Source: Yoonia sediminilitoris (lineage in GTDB: Bacteria > Pseudomonadota > Alphaproteobacteria > Rhodobacterales > Rhodobacteraceae). Taken from it: DNA of 64,000 nt. Below, one piece after another: positions 18,239-27,580 of the stretch; position 1 is the first letter of the stretch; every line of letters starts with the position of its first letter. Position numbers and translations under genes: made by a program. A model generated the notes under the pieces. That model was given only the letters and a program-made list of their open reading frames with translations. It made no database searches and had not been told where the DNA came from. Where the stretch lies: contig NZ_QBUD01000003.1 of assembly GCF_003058085.1 (NCBI RefSeq), forward strand, positions 62,001 to 126,000, read 5' to 3'.

Positions 18239-19568
18239 GGGCACGCTCCGCCTGTGGTCGGTAGAAAATGACAAGACCAAGCACTGCGATGCTCAGGACC
18301 GCTGCCGGGATCAAGGTAACAGATAGCTGCAAAGCCGCCAGCGCGCCATCAGTTTGCGCGACATAGCCGCCGGTGGCCTCTTGCCAGCCCGCAGCCGACA
18401 GGATCAGCCCCAGCACAGCAGGGGCCAGCGCGTTGGCAAGCTTCTGGCCAAACAGCCAAACCGCCGAAAAGGCCCCTTCCAACGCCAGTCCGGTCTGCGC
18501 GCGGGTGACATCCATCAGGTCCGGATACATAGCCCACGGGATTTGCTGATAAGCGCCATTGGTCATGCCCGCCAGCACGAATATCCCTGCGATTGCGGTC
18601 ACATTGACCGACGGCAGCGCCAGATAGAGCCCGTAAAGCAACCCCACATAAAGACATAGCCCCAGCACCAGCGCCCACAGTTTGCCCAAACGGTGCGACA
18701 ACAGCACCCATACCGCCTGGCTCAGGATCGCGCCTGCAACAAAGGCCGCAAACATCAGGCTGAGTGTCGACAAGGCCGCCGCAGCGCCTGACAGGGCGGT
18801 ATCGCCACTATCCACCACCAGATAGATCGCCGCAAAAGGGAGCCCGGCCGTGATCAGCGCAATCGCCATGGTCATCACGCCATAAAGCACCACCAGAACA
18901 AGAAACGCACGGTTGGCAAGGACAGTGCGAAAGCTTTCCGACAGACCAACAGGGGCGGCCTGCACAATATGCGGCGCCTTGGCCGTGGCCAGCAAAGACA
19001 GCCAGACAGCCCCCGCTATCAGGGGGCTGACAGTGATTGCGGCCCACGCATAGCCTTTCGCCGCTGCAATCCCGGGTATCAGTGCGCCGCCGACCAATAT
19101 CCCCACGCTGGCAAAGCCCATGCGCCACCCAGTCATGGCAGAGCGTTCGCGCGGGTTCTGTGTAATCTCGCCCGCCATCGCGCCATAGGGAATGGCAATC
19201 ATCGTAAATCCGATGGTGGCCAGCACGAAAAAGCCGGTGACCCATACCAGATTGCCCGCCAAAGCCAGCCCCTGAGGGACGGCAAAAAGCCCGATCATGC
19301 CAGCAGGCATGACAAGCGCACCCCAGAACATCCACGGGGCACGGCGGCCAAACCGGCTTTGGGTGCGGTCGCTCAGATAGCCGATCAACGGGTCTGTAAT
19401 CATGTCGAAAACCAAAACGGCGGTGGTGACAAAGCCCGCAATGCCCACGGGCACACCAAGGAAAGATGTCAGGAAAGTCAGCACCAGCAATTGCTTGACC
19501 ACGACAAAGACAACCACGCCCATGTCAGCCAGACCCCAGCCTGCTTTTTGCCCCAATGTCAGCGCCAT
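18231..19568 (-). CDS. MFS transporter, GPH/MelB-like family
   Basis: 445 aa with about 12 membrane segments. The N-terminal half contains FDMITDPLIGYLSDRTQSR, the cation/sugar-site segment of the glycoside-pentoside-hexuronide (MelB-like) symporter family, followed by FGRRAPWM. Family members carry sugars with Na+ or H+, but many alphaproteobacterial members have unknown substrates. ATG at 19568. The hydrolase gene follows with a short overlap, so the transported compound could be an ester or a product of it; that is inference. Confidence 0.85.
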   Translation of the reverse strand: MALTLGQKAGWGLADMGVVVFVVVKQLLVLTFLTSFLGVPVGIAGFVTTAVLVFDMITDPLIGYLSDRTQSRFGRRAPWMFWGALVMPAGMIGLFAVPQGLALAGNLVWVTGFFVLATIGFTMIAIPYGAMAGEITQNPRERSAMTGWRMGFASVGILVGGALIPGIAAAKGYAWAAITVSPLIAGAVWLSLLATAKAPHIVQAAPVGLSESFRTVLANRAFLVLVVLYGVMTMAIALITAGLPFAAIYLVVDSGDTALSGAAAALSTLSLMFAAFVAGAILSQAVWVLLSHRLGKLWALVLGLCLYVGLLYGLYLALPSVNVTAIAGIFVLAGMTNGAYQQIPWAMYPDLMDVTRAQTGLALEGAFSAVWLFGQKLANALAPAVLGLILSAAGWQEATGGYVAQTDGALAALQLSVTLIPAAVLSIAVLGLVIFYRPQAERALA

Positions 19569-19633
19569 GCAATGTCCTCCGTCTTGGCGGCAGGCTAGCG
19601 GGCCAATGGTGCTGCACGAAACAGAGACGTTGC

Positions 19634-19660
19634 GTAAGATGGGTTTTAACCCATCCCCGC
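19634..19660. repeat. Dispersed palindromic repeat, copy 2
   Basis: Twenty-six of 27 bases match the copy at 3408-3434. It overlaps the last codons and stop of the hydrolase gene ending at 19646, supplying its C-terminal Gly-Met-Gly-stop. The core inverted repeat GATGGGTT/AACCCATC is intact, with T replacing C in the loop. Confidence 0.6.
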
Positions 19661-20389
19661 TGACAGGACGTCCTCTACCGACCGGACGATCAGAGCCAGA
19701 CAGGCGTCATCTGAAAACCTGTGATCTGCGCCATCCACAAGTGTTAGACGCATATCCGGACCCTCTGCGTGGGCCAGCAGACGCAAGGCCACCGACATAT
19801 CAACATCCGCATCAGCGGTCCCCTGCAAAAAGCGTACCGGAAATGGCAGCTCCAGCGGATCACGCAGCACCAATCGGGTGCGGCCTTCTTCGATCAGGCG
19901 CTTTGTGATAATATAGGGGTCCCCGTATTCAGAAGGCAGTGCCACCTGCCCTGCGGCCAGTTCCGTCTTTTGGTCGTCTGTGAAACTGGCCCACATGCTG
20001 TCCTCAGTGAAATCCGGGGCAGCGGCGATTGTGACCAACCCCGCGACCCTCTGCGGCATGGCGCGGGCCACCAGCAGTGAAATCCACCCCCCCATCGAGG
20101 AGCCCACAAGAACCACCTTCCCTGCCAAAAGGCCCAATGCGGCACAGGCATCCTCGAACCAGTCGCCGATCGCGCCATCCTCAAAGCGCCCGTCGCTTTC
20201 GCCGTGGCCGGAATAGTCAAATCGCAAAAAGGTGCGTCCCGACTCGCGCGCCCATTTTTCCAGATGAACCGCCTTGGTGCCCTCCATGTCGGACTTGAAG
20301 CCCCCCAGAAAAACAACCGCCGGGCCTGTGCCATCAGTCAGATGATAGGCCAGCCTGCGGCCTTGCGGTGTCACGAAACTCTCAGCCAT
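19646..20389 (-). CDS. Alpha/beta hydrolase (ABHD10-like)
   Basis: 247 aa. Oxyanion segment LGGFKSDMEGTK, then DYSGHGESDG, nucleophile Ser98 in VGSSMGGW, acid in TADADVDM and His in GADHRFSD: a complete triad. The LGGFxSDMxGxKA pattern resembles the ABHD10/palmitoyl-thioesterase-like group. ATG at 20389 with GAGG 7 nt upstream; it overlaps the MFS gene by 8 nt. Its final codons are formed by a dispersed palindromic repeat. Confidence 0.83.
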   Translation of the reverse strand: MAESFVTPQGRRLAYHLTDGTGPAVVFLGGFKSDMEGTKAVHLEKWARESGRTFLRFDYSGHGESDGRFEDGAIGDWFEDACAALGLLAGKVVLVGSSMGGWISLLVARAMPQRVAGLVTIAAAPDFTEDSMWASFTDDQKTELAAGQVALPSEYGDPYIITKRLIEEGRTRLVLRDPLELPFPVRFLQGTADADVDMSVALRLLAHAEGPDMRLTLVDGADHRFSDDACLALIVRSVEDVLSAGMG

Positions 20390-21656
20390 TTTGCACCTCT
20401 TGCAGCCCACTTGCGATCATGGCGGCAACAAAACACATGACGGCAAAAAGGCCAATCACCAGTGGCACGCTGATAGCGGCCAATACGGCAAAACCCGCGC
20501 CGCCAATCATCAGAACAAGCCCGACAATCGTGTTGGAAAGGGCCGTATACTGCGCCCTATCCTGCGGCCCGGCCATATCGACCAGATGCGTGGACCGGCC
20601 ATTGCGCACCCCCTGATAGGATATCATCAGCCCAAACAGCAAAACCGGCAGCACCAGCGGCACGCCAATGAGCCCTGCAAATTCCAGCCCGATCACCAGA
20701 AGCAGCGCGACGCCGCCCGCAATACCGGCCATTTGCAGGACACGCCGCGATGATCTGTCCGACAATCGGCCCCAAACATAAGACGACACCAAAGCCGCCG
20801 CGGCCGATGCTAAAACCAATGCCCCCAATGCGCCAAATCCGCTGTCGGGGTTCAGCATGACCAGATAGGGTGGCGCAAGGGCCGTGCCGACCAGCAAAGA
20901 CCGCACCACGATAAAGCGGGTCAATTGCGGGCGGTCCCGCAACAGACCAAAGGGGACAAAACATATGTCGGCGACCTCTGCGTCAGTACCCGCCTCGCGC
21001 AGAGTGGCAAGGATGACTGCGCCCATAGCCCAAAAAGCGGCAGCCAGAAAAATTGCCGAAATTACAATGACAAAGCGATCCCCCAGCCCGGTTAACAGCA
21101 AGGCAGCAAAGGCGATCACGCCGACTGCCGCCGCACTGCTGGCCACGCCTGTCGCGGTGCCCCGGCGCGATTTGCCAACGGTCTTGCCCAGAATATCCTT
21201 GTAGCTGGCCGAACAGACGGATCGGGCAATGGCCAGCAAGGCCAGAAGGCCCACAATCACCGGCCCCGCCGCTGCCCCGTCAAGTGTCAGGGCGGCCACG
21301 GCAATCGCCGCCGCGCTCAGCCCCTGTACAAATGCCCCGCCAACCCAGAACCATTTGCGCACCTGTGCACGCGCAATCACGGGGGATGTCAGCAGTTGTG
21401 GCAACAATGCGCCAGATTCGCGGACGGGCACCAACAATCCAGTCCAGAATGCGCCCGCGCCCAGATGGGTCAGGAGCCAGCTCAGCACCAATTTGGGGTC
21501 GATCAACCCATCCGCAATCTTGCTGGCGCCGAGCGACAGAACATGCCGCAGGAAATTACCGGCTTCGGCGTCTTGTGCCTTTTGCGGCAAATCCGGATCT
21601 GCCGCCTGATCATCGACCAGCACGTCGAATAGCTTTGTGGTCATACTGTCGATCAT
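20382..21656 (-). CDS. MFS transporter
   Basis: 424 aa with about 11-12 hydrophobic segments after a charged, Asp-rich N-terminal tail of roughly 70 residues that should be cytoplasmic. LLAIARSVCSASYKDILGKT and YVWGRLSDRSSRR resemble the MFS loop 2-3 and 8-9 motifs. ATG at 21656 was chosen because the longer frame reads through a non-hydrophobic leader. The substrate is not predictable. Coupled by overlap to the ABHD10-like hydrolase. Confidence 0.8.
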   Translation of the reverse strand: MIDSMTTKLFDVLVDDQAADPDLPQKAQDAEAGNFLRHVLSLGASKIADGLIDPKLVLSWLLTHLGAGAFWTGLLVPVRESGALLPQLLTSPVIARAQVRKWFWVGGAFVQGLSAAAIAVAALTLDGAAAGPVIVGLLALLAIARSVCSASYKDILGKTVGKSRRGTATGVASSAAAVGVIAFAALLLTGLGDRFVIVISAIFLAAAFWAMGAVILATLREAGTDAEVADICFVPFGLLRDRPQLTRFIVVRSLLVGTALAPPYLVMLNPDSGFGALGALVLASAAAALVSSYVWGRLSDRSSRRVLQMAGIAGGVALLLVIGLEFAGLIGVPLVLPVLLFGLMISYQGVRNGRSTHLVDMAGPQDRAQYTALSNTIVGLVLMIGGAGFAVLAAISVPLVIGLFAVMCFVAAMIASGLQEVQNG

Positions 21657-21771
21657 CCTGACACCCCTTTCGGGTATCAACATAGGGCTTGTCCACAGAA
21701 TTCTTGTCGCACTGTCTGATAAGCGCAGCGGCGGCACCTGATTTTCCCCAAACGAAACAGTTGCCAAAGAC

Positions 21772-21798
21772 AAGAAAAGACCGGGCCAAGCCCGGTCT
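21772..21798 (-). terminator. Rho-independent terminator
   Basis: AGACCGGGC and GCCCGGTCT pair perfectly around a 3-nt loop, followed on the minus strand by TTTTCTTG. It lies 50 nt after the stop of the small gene at 21848 and separates it from the MFS gene. Confidence 0.85.
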
Positions 21799-21847
21799 GT
21801 TTGTCTCTGCACTTTCTGTAAATGCGGATACTTACGAACCGAAGGGT

Positions 21848-22093
21848 CTAGCCCCCGACGTAGACCGATTTCTGCGGACGGTAAAAAATCTTCTGGTCGT
21901 GCAAACGGCCTAGAAGTTCTTCGTTTTCGCGCTGGTCACGCTCGATCACCGAGATCGATTCCAGATGCGCGGGGTTTTCTTCGGTCAAGGCACGGCGCAT
22001 CCGGCACAACTCGCGGCCGCGCGCGCGCAGTGCTTCTTCAATCATATCGACATCAGATATCGTCAGTTCGAACGTACGATTATAACGCGCCAT
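21848..22093 (-). CDS. Small conserved protein of unknown function
   Basis: 81 aa, starting MARYNRTFELTISDVDMIEE, then a charged helical stretch rich in Arg and Glu (ALRARGRELCRMRRALTEEN), and ending RPQKSVYVGG. No membrane segment or signal. ATG at 22093 with AAAGGA 6 nt upstream; an in-frame extension to 22183 has no ribosome site. A TTGACT/TAAAAC promoter-like pair (16-nt spacing) lies about 45-75 nt upstream and a strong terminator follows, so it is expressed alone. I do not recognise a characterised family; the charge pattern suggests a helical, possibly dimeric protein. Confidence 0.75.
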   Translation of the reverse strand: MARYNRTFELTISDVDMIEEALRARGRELCRMRRALTEENPAHLESISVIERDQRENEELLGRLHDQKIFYRPQKSVYVGG

Positions 22094-22201
22094 GGTGAAT
22101 CCTTTCAGCATAGTTTCATATCGGAAATTTGTGTCGGTTTTACCCACAGACAAGTCGCAGTCAACGTATTCTTGGGTATACATCCGCCTTGCGCCCGCTT
22201 A

Positions 22202-22246
22202 GGGCGATCCCCGCGCGAAAACCGCGGACCAAGGTCGCCTCTTTTT
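22202..22246. terminator. Hairpin with T-tract, possible terminator
   Basis: GGCGATC/GGTCGCC and the inner CCGCG/CGCGG form a nested stem, followed on the plus strand by CTCTTTTTG. It lies 14 nt beyond the stop of the lipoprotein gene (minus strand), where the T-tract is on the wrong side for that gene. It may be bidirectional, or end an unseen plus-strand transcript. Confidence 0.4.
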
Positions 22247-22259
22247 GCGTCGGCCCGCC

Positions 22260-22883
22260 TTATCTTACAGCACTCACAAACAGGGCCGCGCCTGTCGTGC
22301 TGCGCCCATTCGCCCAAGCTTCATCCGCATTGATGACTTCAACCAGTTCGGCATTTGGTCCAAAAAACTCAACCACGCGCGTGGAAAGATCGTAAGTCTC
22401 TGTTTCGCCTGATGTTTTCGTTACGGAGCCGATAACGGCATCATTTGCGGGATTGAAGGAGAGCTCACCAGCAATTGCTGTCGCATTTGTCATGCTGAGT
22501 TCGTCAGAAATGTTGCTACCCTGGTTGAGTGCGTCAACAACCTCGTCGCTTAACTGGTAAAAATTGTCAGCCTTTCCGGATATTGACTCTTGCGTGAAGT
22601 CCACAACCAATTCAGCGTTTCCCACGGCTGCGAAAACGGCATCCACCCTTGAGAACTCAAGAAGTGTAGCTGGCCCATTGTACGAAGCTATACCTGATGT
22701 CGGAACGCTGCTCGTCGGGGTCGATTCGAGGTCTGCTGTTATCGTTTCTATTTCACTGTATAAATCGTTTAGCGCGAAAAGACTTAATTCATGGGTTTCC
22801 ACCGCTCCGTCGGTCGTGCTTGACCCTCCGCAGGCAGAAAGCCCAAAAATACACAGCACAAGGGAAATTTTTAGAAATGTCAC
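22260..22883 (-). CDS. Lipoprotein with a TbpB-like beta-barrel pattern
   Basis: 207 aa. Lipoprotein signal with lipobox LSAC (Cys18), then a Gly/Ser/Thr linker. The mature part is strand-rich: VVDFTQESISGKADNFY, then AIAGELSFN, AVIGSVTK and FFGPNAELVEV. The succession of 'DF..xS.xG', 'G.l.F' and 'FFGPNAE' elements resembles the C-terminal barrel of transferrin-binding-protein-like surface lipoproteins. GTG at 22883 with GAGGAG 9 nt upstream. It stands alone. The similar lipoprotein at 27926 sits beside a Slam-like gene, so this one may be a second client; that is inference. Confidence 0.6.
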   Translation of the reverse strand: MTFLKISLVLCIFGLSACGGSSTTDGAVETHELSLFALNDLYSEIETITADLESTPTSSVPTSGIASYNGPATLLEFSRVDAVFAAVGNAELVVDFTQESISGKADNFYQLSDEVVDALNQGSNISDELSMTNATAIAGELSFNPANDAVIGSVTKTSGETETYDLSTRVVEFFGPNAELVEVINADEAWANGRSTTGAALFVSAVR

Positions 22884-23061
22884 TCAGGTTTCTCCTCACA
22901 AATCGTTAACAAGGGGTAAACCTCTGGGTTTATCGAAGAAAGCTGAAACGCCGTGCATGGTAAACTCGTGACTTGACAGCAACAGTCGCAGCGGCGACAC
23001 CCCCGCCATCAACCCGCAACCGGGCGTCCCGTAGGCGCCAAACTGACGAGGAGCCCATCAG

Positions 23062-25008
23062 ATGGCCCAAATCTCTCTCACATTTCCGGACGGCAACGCG
23101 CGCCAATATGATGCGGGGATCACCCCTGCGGATGTCGCTGCGGACATTTCATCGAGCCTGCGCAAAAAGGCGATCAGCGCGACCGTGAACGGCGCGCATT
23201 GGGACCTGCAGTGGCCGATCGACGCTGACAGCAGCATCGCCATCAACACTATGAAAGACGAAGAACCCGCACTTGAACTGGTGCGCCACGATCTGGCGCA
23301 CATCATGGCCCGCGCGGTGCAAGAGATCTGGCCCGATGTGCAGGTAACGATCGGACCCGTGATCAAGGACGGCTGGTACTACGACTTTGACCGCAAGGAA
23401 CCCTTCGTGCCCGAAGACCTCGCCCTCATCGAAAAGAAGATGAAGGAGATCATCAACAAGCGTGATGAGGTCAGCACAGAAATCTGGGACCGGCCCAAGG
23501 CGATCCAATATTACAAAGACCAGGGCGAGCCCTACAAAGTCGAACTGATCGAAAGCATCCCCGGGGATGAGCCGCTGCGCATGTACTGGCACGGTGACTG
23601 GCAAGACCTTTGCCGCGGGCCACACCTGCAAAACACCGGACAGGTTCCCGCTGATGGCTTCAAGCTGATGTCGATTGCGGGTGCCTATTGGCGCGGCGAC
23701 AGCGACCGCGCGATGCTGCAACGGATTTACGGCACGGCTTTTACCAATAAGGAAGGGCTGAAAGCGCACTTGCACCGGCTCGAAGAAGCCGCCAAACGCG
23801 ATCACCGCAAACTTGGCCGCGAGATGGACCTGTTCCACATGCAGGAGGAAGCCCCAGGCCAGATTTTCTGGCACCCTAACGGCTGGACAGTCTACACCGA
23901 ATTGCAGGACTACATGCGCCGCCAGCAGCGCAAGGGCGGCTACGTCGAGGTCAACACACCACAGGTCGTGGACCGCAAGTTGTGGGAAGCCTCGGGTCAC
24001 TGGGAAAAATATCAGGAGCATATGTTCATCGTCGAAGTGGACGAGGATCACGCCCGCGAAAAGGCGGTCAATGCGCTTAAACCGATGAACTGTCCCTGCC
24101 ATGTGCAGATTTTCAATCAGGGCCTGAAATCCTACCGCGACCTGCCCCTGCGGATGGCCGAATTCGGGTCTTGCAACCGCTATGAACCATCCGGTGCCCT
24201 GCACGGCATCATGCGGGTGCGCGGCTTTACGCAGGATGACGGGCATATTTTCTGCCGCGAGGACCAGATCGAAGAGGAAACAGCCGAATTCATCCGGTTC
24301 TTGACGGTCATCTACAAGGACCTCGGCTTTGAAAAATTCAGCGTGAAATTCTCTGATCGGCCCGAACTGCGCGCTGGCGCGGATGAGGTATGGGACAAGG
24401 CCGAAGCCGCCCTGTTGTCCGCAACCCGCGCTGCCGGGATCGAACCCGAACTGAACCCGGGCGAAGGGGCATTCTACGGCCCCAAGCTGGAATTTGTGCT
24501 AACCGACGCGATTGGCCGCGACTGGCAATGCGGCACCCATCAAGTGGATTTCGTGCTGCCCGAACGGCTTGATGCCAACTACATCGGCGTAGACGGTAAC
24601 AAACACCGCCCCGTCATGCTGCACCGGGCGACGCTTGGATCGTTTGAGCGGTTCATCGGTATCCTGATCGAGGAACATGCTGGCAAACTGCCGTTCTGGC
24701 TGGCACCCCGTCAGGTGGTCGTTGCCACAATCGTGTCGGATGCGGATGATTTCGCGCTTGAAGTCGTCGCGGCGCTGAAAGCGGCTGGCGTGCGGGCCGA
24801 GGCTGATTTGCGCAACGAAAAGATCAACTACAAGGTCCGCGAACATTCGGTTGGCAAGGTGCCGGTCATTCTGGCGCTTGGCGCGCGCGAAGTGGAACAG
24901 CGGACCGTCACAGCACGCCGCTTGGGTGAGAAACAGACCGCCACGGTAGCACTTGACGATATCGTAGCCGAGCTTGGTGCGGCGGCAACACCGCCCGATC
25001 TGGCCTAA
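23062..25008 (+). CDS. thrS: Threonyl-tRNA synthetase
   Basis: Class II aminoacyl-tRNA synthetase charging tRNA-Thr. 648 aa, full length: N-terminal TGS domain (1-60), the editing domain with the [11 protein letters not shown] metal motif (about 75-85), the catalytic core with the zinc-site segment MNCPCHVQI, and the anticodon-binding domain from about 545. ATG at 23062 with GAGGAG 9 nt upstream. No tRNA-like operator or T-box is evident in the 178-nt leader. Convergent with, and overlapping by 4 nt, the ArsC-like gene on the other strand. Confidence 0.97.
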   Translation: MAQISLTFPDGNARQYDAGITPADVAADISSSLRKKAISATVNGAHWDLQWPIDADSSIAINTMKDEEPALELVRHDLAHIMARAVQEIWPDVQVTIGPVIKDGWYYDFDRKEPFVPEDLALIEKKMKEIINKRDEVSTEIWDRPKAIQYYKDQGEPYKVELIESIPGDEPLRMYWHGDWQDLCRGPHLQNTGQVPADGFKLMSIAGAYWRGDSDRAMLQRIYGTAFTNKEGLKAHLHRLEEAAKRDHRKLGREMDLFHMQEEAPGQIFWHPNGWTVYTELQDYMRRQQRKGGYVEVNTPQVVDRKLWEASGHWEKYQEHMFIVEVDEDHAREKAVNALKPMNCPCHVQIFNQGLKSYRDLPLRMAEFGSCNRYEPSGALHGIMRVRGFTQDDGHIFCREDQIEEETAEFIRFLTVIYKDLGFEKFSVKFSDRPELRAGADEVWDKAEAALLSATRAAGIEPELNPGEGAFYGPKLEFVLTDAIGRDWQCGTHQVDFVLPERLDANYIGVDGNKHRPVMLHRATLGSFERFIGILIEEHAGKLPFWLAPRQVVVATIVSDADDFALEVVAALKAAGVRAEADLRNEKINYKVREHSVGKVPVILALGAREVEQRTVTARRLGEKQTATVALDDIVAELGAAATPPDLA

Positions 25009-25334
25009 GCCTTCAGGTAAACCGACTGGACATCGGGTTTCCACCCGATTGTCCAGTTGCCGTCAGCCTCAATCGCCGGCCGTTTCATCAAGGTGGGGTG
25101 TGCGGCCAAAAGCGCCATCGGGTCGCCAGCCTTTTCCTCATCCGTCAATCCACGCCAAGTGGTCGAGGATTTGTTGATCACCGCTGCACCGAAGGTTGCG
25201 ATAATCTGTGCAAGATCCTCAGGCGCGACGCCGTCCGCACGGACATCTATGATGGTTGGATCATATCCTGCCTCTGCCAAGGATTTCCGCGCTTTGCGGC
25301 ACGTATCGCATGTTTTTAGCCCAAAAAATTTCAT
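25005..25334 (-). CDS. ArsC/Spx-fold protein (YffB-like)
   Basis: 109 aa with the ArsC-family thioredoxin-like fold: [17 protein letters not shown] at the N-terminus gives Cys9-x2-Cys12, then TTWRGL and the cis-Pro region MKRPAI. It matches the YffB/Yfgd-type proteins whose role is unclear (possible glutathione-dependent reductases) better than true arsenate reductases; no ars genes are nearby. ATG at 25334. It overlaps the 3' end of thrS on the opposite strand by 4 nt. A paralogue lies 0.5 kb away at 25860. Confidence 0.82.
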   Translation of the reverse strand: MKFFGLKTCDTCRKARKSLAEAGYDPTIIDVRADGVAPEDLAQIIATFGAAVINKSSTTWRGLTDEEKAGDPMALLAAHPTLMKRPAIEADGNWTIGWKPDVQSVYLKA

Positions 25335-25495
25335 TCTGCTGTCCCATTATGCAAACGGTCGCCGAAAACCCAAGTGCGACGACATGTCATTTGCCTTTTT
25401 CATAAAACGGTTAAGTCTAAAGGGGCAAGGTCAAGACTGACCCTGCTTTGGGACTTATGATGCAAGTTCCAGATACGGCAAGAAGGAGAAGGACG

Positions 25496-25708
25496 ATGCC
25501 AAGTGGCACTGTAAAGTGGTTCAACACAACAAAGGGGTACGGATTTATTGCACCCGCAGATGGCGGCGCGGATATCTTTGTGCATATTTCAGCGGTAGAG
25601 AAATCCGGGCTCACCGGGTTGGCCGATGATCAAAAAGTGACGTTTGATCTGGTTGAGGGGCGCGACGGCCGTAAAATGGCCGGAAGTCTCGAAGTCACAC
25701 CAGACTGA
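25496..25708 (+). CDS. Cold-shock domain protein (CspA family)
   Basis: 70-aa single cold-shock domain: GTVKWFNTTKGYGFIAP carries RNP1 (KGYGFI) and DIFVHI carries RNP2. It binds single-stranded RNA/DNA and acts as an RNA chaperone. ATG at 25496 with AAGGAG 7 nt upstream; the in-frame extension to 25448 is not conserved-looking. The 160-nt leader could hold a cold-responsive structure, but I could not define one. A CGGCCT/AGGCCG hairpin follows at 25730-25750 and may be a weak terminator. Confidence 0.93.
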   Translation: MPSGTVKWFNTTKGYGFIAPADGGADIFVHISAVEKSGLTGLADDQKVTFDLVEGRDGRKMAGSLEVTPD

Positions 25709-25859
25709 GATTTCCGCCAACAAAGCATGCGGCCTTTAATTCTCAGGCCGTAAATCTGGATGACTCATTGTCCTCGTTTGAGGGCACTTTGGACTGCTGG
25801 GTCACCACACTACTCGTTTCACGGGTCAAACGATCGACCAAGCGGACCTGAATTGGCAA

Positions 25860-26183
25860 TTAAAGCCAGACATTCTGCTCCGCTTCGTCCCAGCCCAATG
25901 TCCAACGGGTTCCATCGCTAATCACAGGGCGCGCCATCAGAGCGGGTTGGGCTTCCAATTGCGATTCGACCTCCGATTCCCGTAACCATGCGTTCAGATT
26001 GCGGAATGTCTGCGTTTTGCGATCAACCAGATTGTCCCCGAACTCAGCGATAAGCGGCGACCATTCCGCCTCTGACATGGGGTCGGCCCGGACATCGCGG
26101 AAGATTACGTCATGCCCCGCCTCTGCCAGCGCTTTGCGGGCTTTGTTGCAGTCAGGGCAGGTCGGCAAACCGTATAGGATCAT
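25860..26183 (-). CDS. ArsC/Spx-fold protein, second copy
   Basis: 107 aa, again the ArsC-like fold with ILYGLPTCPDCNKARKALAE (Cys9-x2-Cys12), QTFRNLN and MARPVI. About a third of positions match the protein at 25005, so the two are divergent paralogues, both minus strand and flanking the cold-shock gene. ATG at 26183; no good Shine-Dalgarno is seen. The folA gene lies 78 nt upstream on the same strand. The molecular role is unknown; thiol redox chemistry is the family expectation. Confidence 0.8.
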   Translation of the reverse strand: MILYGLPTCPDCNKARKALAEAGHDVIFRDVRADPMSEAEWSPLIAEFGDNLVDRKTQTFRNLNAWLRESEVESQLEAQPALMARPVISDGTRWTLGWDEAEQNVWL

Positions 26184-26260
26184 TTGGGGTATCCGATAAG
26201 ACAGGATTTCAGGTCATAAAGAAGCAAGTCAGCAGATCATCAGGCATATGCGCGCCCTTG

Positions 26261-26743
26261 TCACGCCCGACACCGCAGGTACTCACGCACGACACATCGG
26301 GGGCCTTCCGCGCGCAGCACCCGTTCGTTCACGATGGTCCACGCACGCAAGTCCAATTCAGGAAAGTAGGTATCAGCGGCATCAACCCGCAGATCGACAT
26401 CCGTAAGCAGTAGCCTGTGTGCCAGTGGGATCATCTCTTTGTAGATCCCTGCCCCGCCCATACCATAAATACGGTCATAGCCCTGATCGCGGGCATGCTT
26501 GACGGCGGCGGTCACGGACGGGGCCACAACTTCTGCTACATCAGATCGGCCGGACACGACAATATTATAGCGGCGGGGCAATGGCTTGACTGGCAGACTG
26601 TCCCATGTATTCCGCCCCATGATCAGCGCGCCGCCAAGCGTTTCGCGTTGGAATGACTTGAGGTCTTCGGGGATATCCCATGGGATCGCGCCGTTATGTC
26701 CGATTGCACCACTCTGATCCTGCGCGACGATAAGTGTAATCAT
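26261..26743 (-). CDS. folA: Dihydrofolate reductase
   Basis: Reduces dihydrofolate to tetrahydrofolate with NADPH. 160 aa: LIVAQDQSGAIGHNGAIPWD carries the folate/NADPH N-terminal site, MGRNTWDSLP the cofactor loop, and GGAGIYKEMIP the GG cofactor motif. ATG at 26743, 3 nt after the thyA stop, so the two are co-translated. The pairing makes sense because thymidylate synthase produces the dihydrofolate this enzyme recycles. Confidence 0.96.
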   Translation of the reverse strand: MITLIVAQDQSGAIGHNGAIPWDIPEDLKSFQRETLGGALIMGRNTWDSLPVKPLPRRYNIVVSGRSDVAEVVAPSVTAAVKHARDQGYDRIYGMGGAGIYKEMIPLAHRLLLTDVDLRVDAADTYFPELDLRAWTIVNERVLRAEGPRCVVREYLRCRA

Positions 26744-26746
26744 CGC

Positions 26747-27580
26747 TCAGACCGCCACGGGTGCGCGAATTGCAGGATCCGGATCATAGCCAATGATTTC
26801 GAAATCCTCAAAACGGAAATCGAAAATAGAAGCTACGTCGCGTTTGATCTGCAATTTCGGCAAGGCCTTGGGGGTCCGCGATAGCTGCAATGCCACCTGC
26901 TCCATATGGTTGGAATAGATGTGCGCATCGCCAAGCGTATGGACGAATTCACCAGCCTCATAGCCTGTCACATGGGCGATCATCTCGAGCAGCAGCGCGT
27001 AAGACGCGATGTTGAATGGCACGCCCAGAAACATGTCGGCAGAGCGTTGGTACAGTTGCAGATGCACGCGGCCATTCAGCACCCGCACTTGCCACATGGT
27101 GTGGCACGGTGGCAGTGCCATGCGGGGCACATCTGCGGGGTTCCATGCAGACACGATCAGGCGGCGGCTGTCGGGTGACGTCTTGATCATCTCGATCAGG
27201 TTCGCAATCTGGTCAATGCCTCCCGCAGTAAAAAGCGGTGCGCCCTCCTGTGACTGCCCTGTGGATTCAAGGGCGGGAAATGCGCGCCACTGATGGCCAT
27301 AGACAGGGCCCAGATCGCCATTTTCATCGGCCCATTCATCCCAGATCGAAACGCCGTTTTCTTTCAGGTATCTGATGTTCGTGTCCCCTGACAGGAACCA
27401 CAAAAGTTCGTGGATGATCGAGCGCAAGTGCAGCTTCTTGGTTGTAACCAACGGAAACCCGTCAGCAAGCCGATAGCGCGACTGCATACCGAAATAGGAT
27501 AGTGTGCCTGTCCCTGTGCGGTCGGTTGATTCCTCGCCGAATTCCAGAATGGCGTTCAGCGCATCATGATACTGCTGCAA
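26747..27580 (-). CDS. thyA: Thymidylate synthase
   Basis: Converts dUMP to dTMP using methylene-tetrahydrofolate. 277 aa, with catalytic Cys159 in [10 protein letters not shown] and the dUMP-site [10 protein letters not shown] at about 139-148. The start is TTG at 27580, supported by GAGG 6 nt upstream and by the standard [12 protein letters not shown] opening; no ATG is near. First gene of the thyA-folA pair. Confidence 0.96.
   Translation of the reverse strand: MQQYHDALNAILEFGEESTDRTGTGTLSYFGMQSRYRLADGFPLVTTKKLHLRSIIHELLWFLSGDTNIRYLKENGVSIWDEWADENGDLGPVYGHQWRAFPALESTGQSQEGAPLFTAGGIDQIANLIEMIKTSPDSRRLIVSAWNPADVPRMALPPCHTMWQVRVLNGRVHLQLYQRSADMFLGVPFNIASYALLLEMIAHVTGYEAGEFVHTLGDAHIYSNHMEQVALQLSRTPKALPKLQIKRDVASIFDFRFEDFEIIGYDPDPAIRAPVAV

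Noticed and set aside
22129..22395. Plus-strand ORF over the 22.2-kb hairpin
   Set aside because: Low-complexity, runs antisense into the lipoprotein gene; the hairpin is better explained as a terminator-like structure.
23149..24246. 365-codon minus-strand open frame inside thrS
   Set aside because: Shadow of the clearly real thrS gene.
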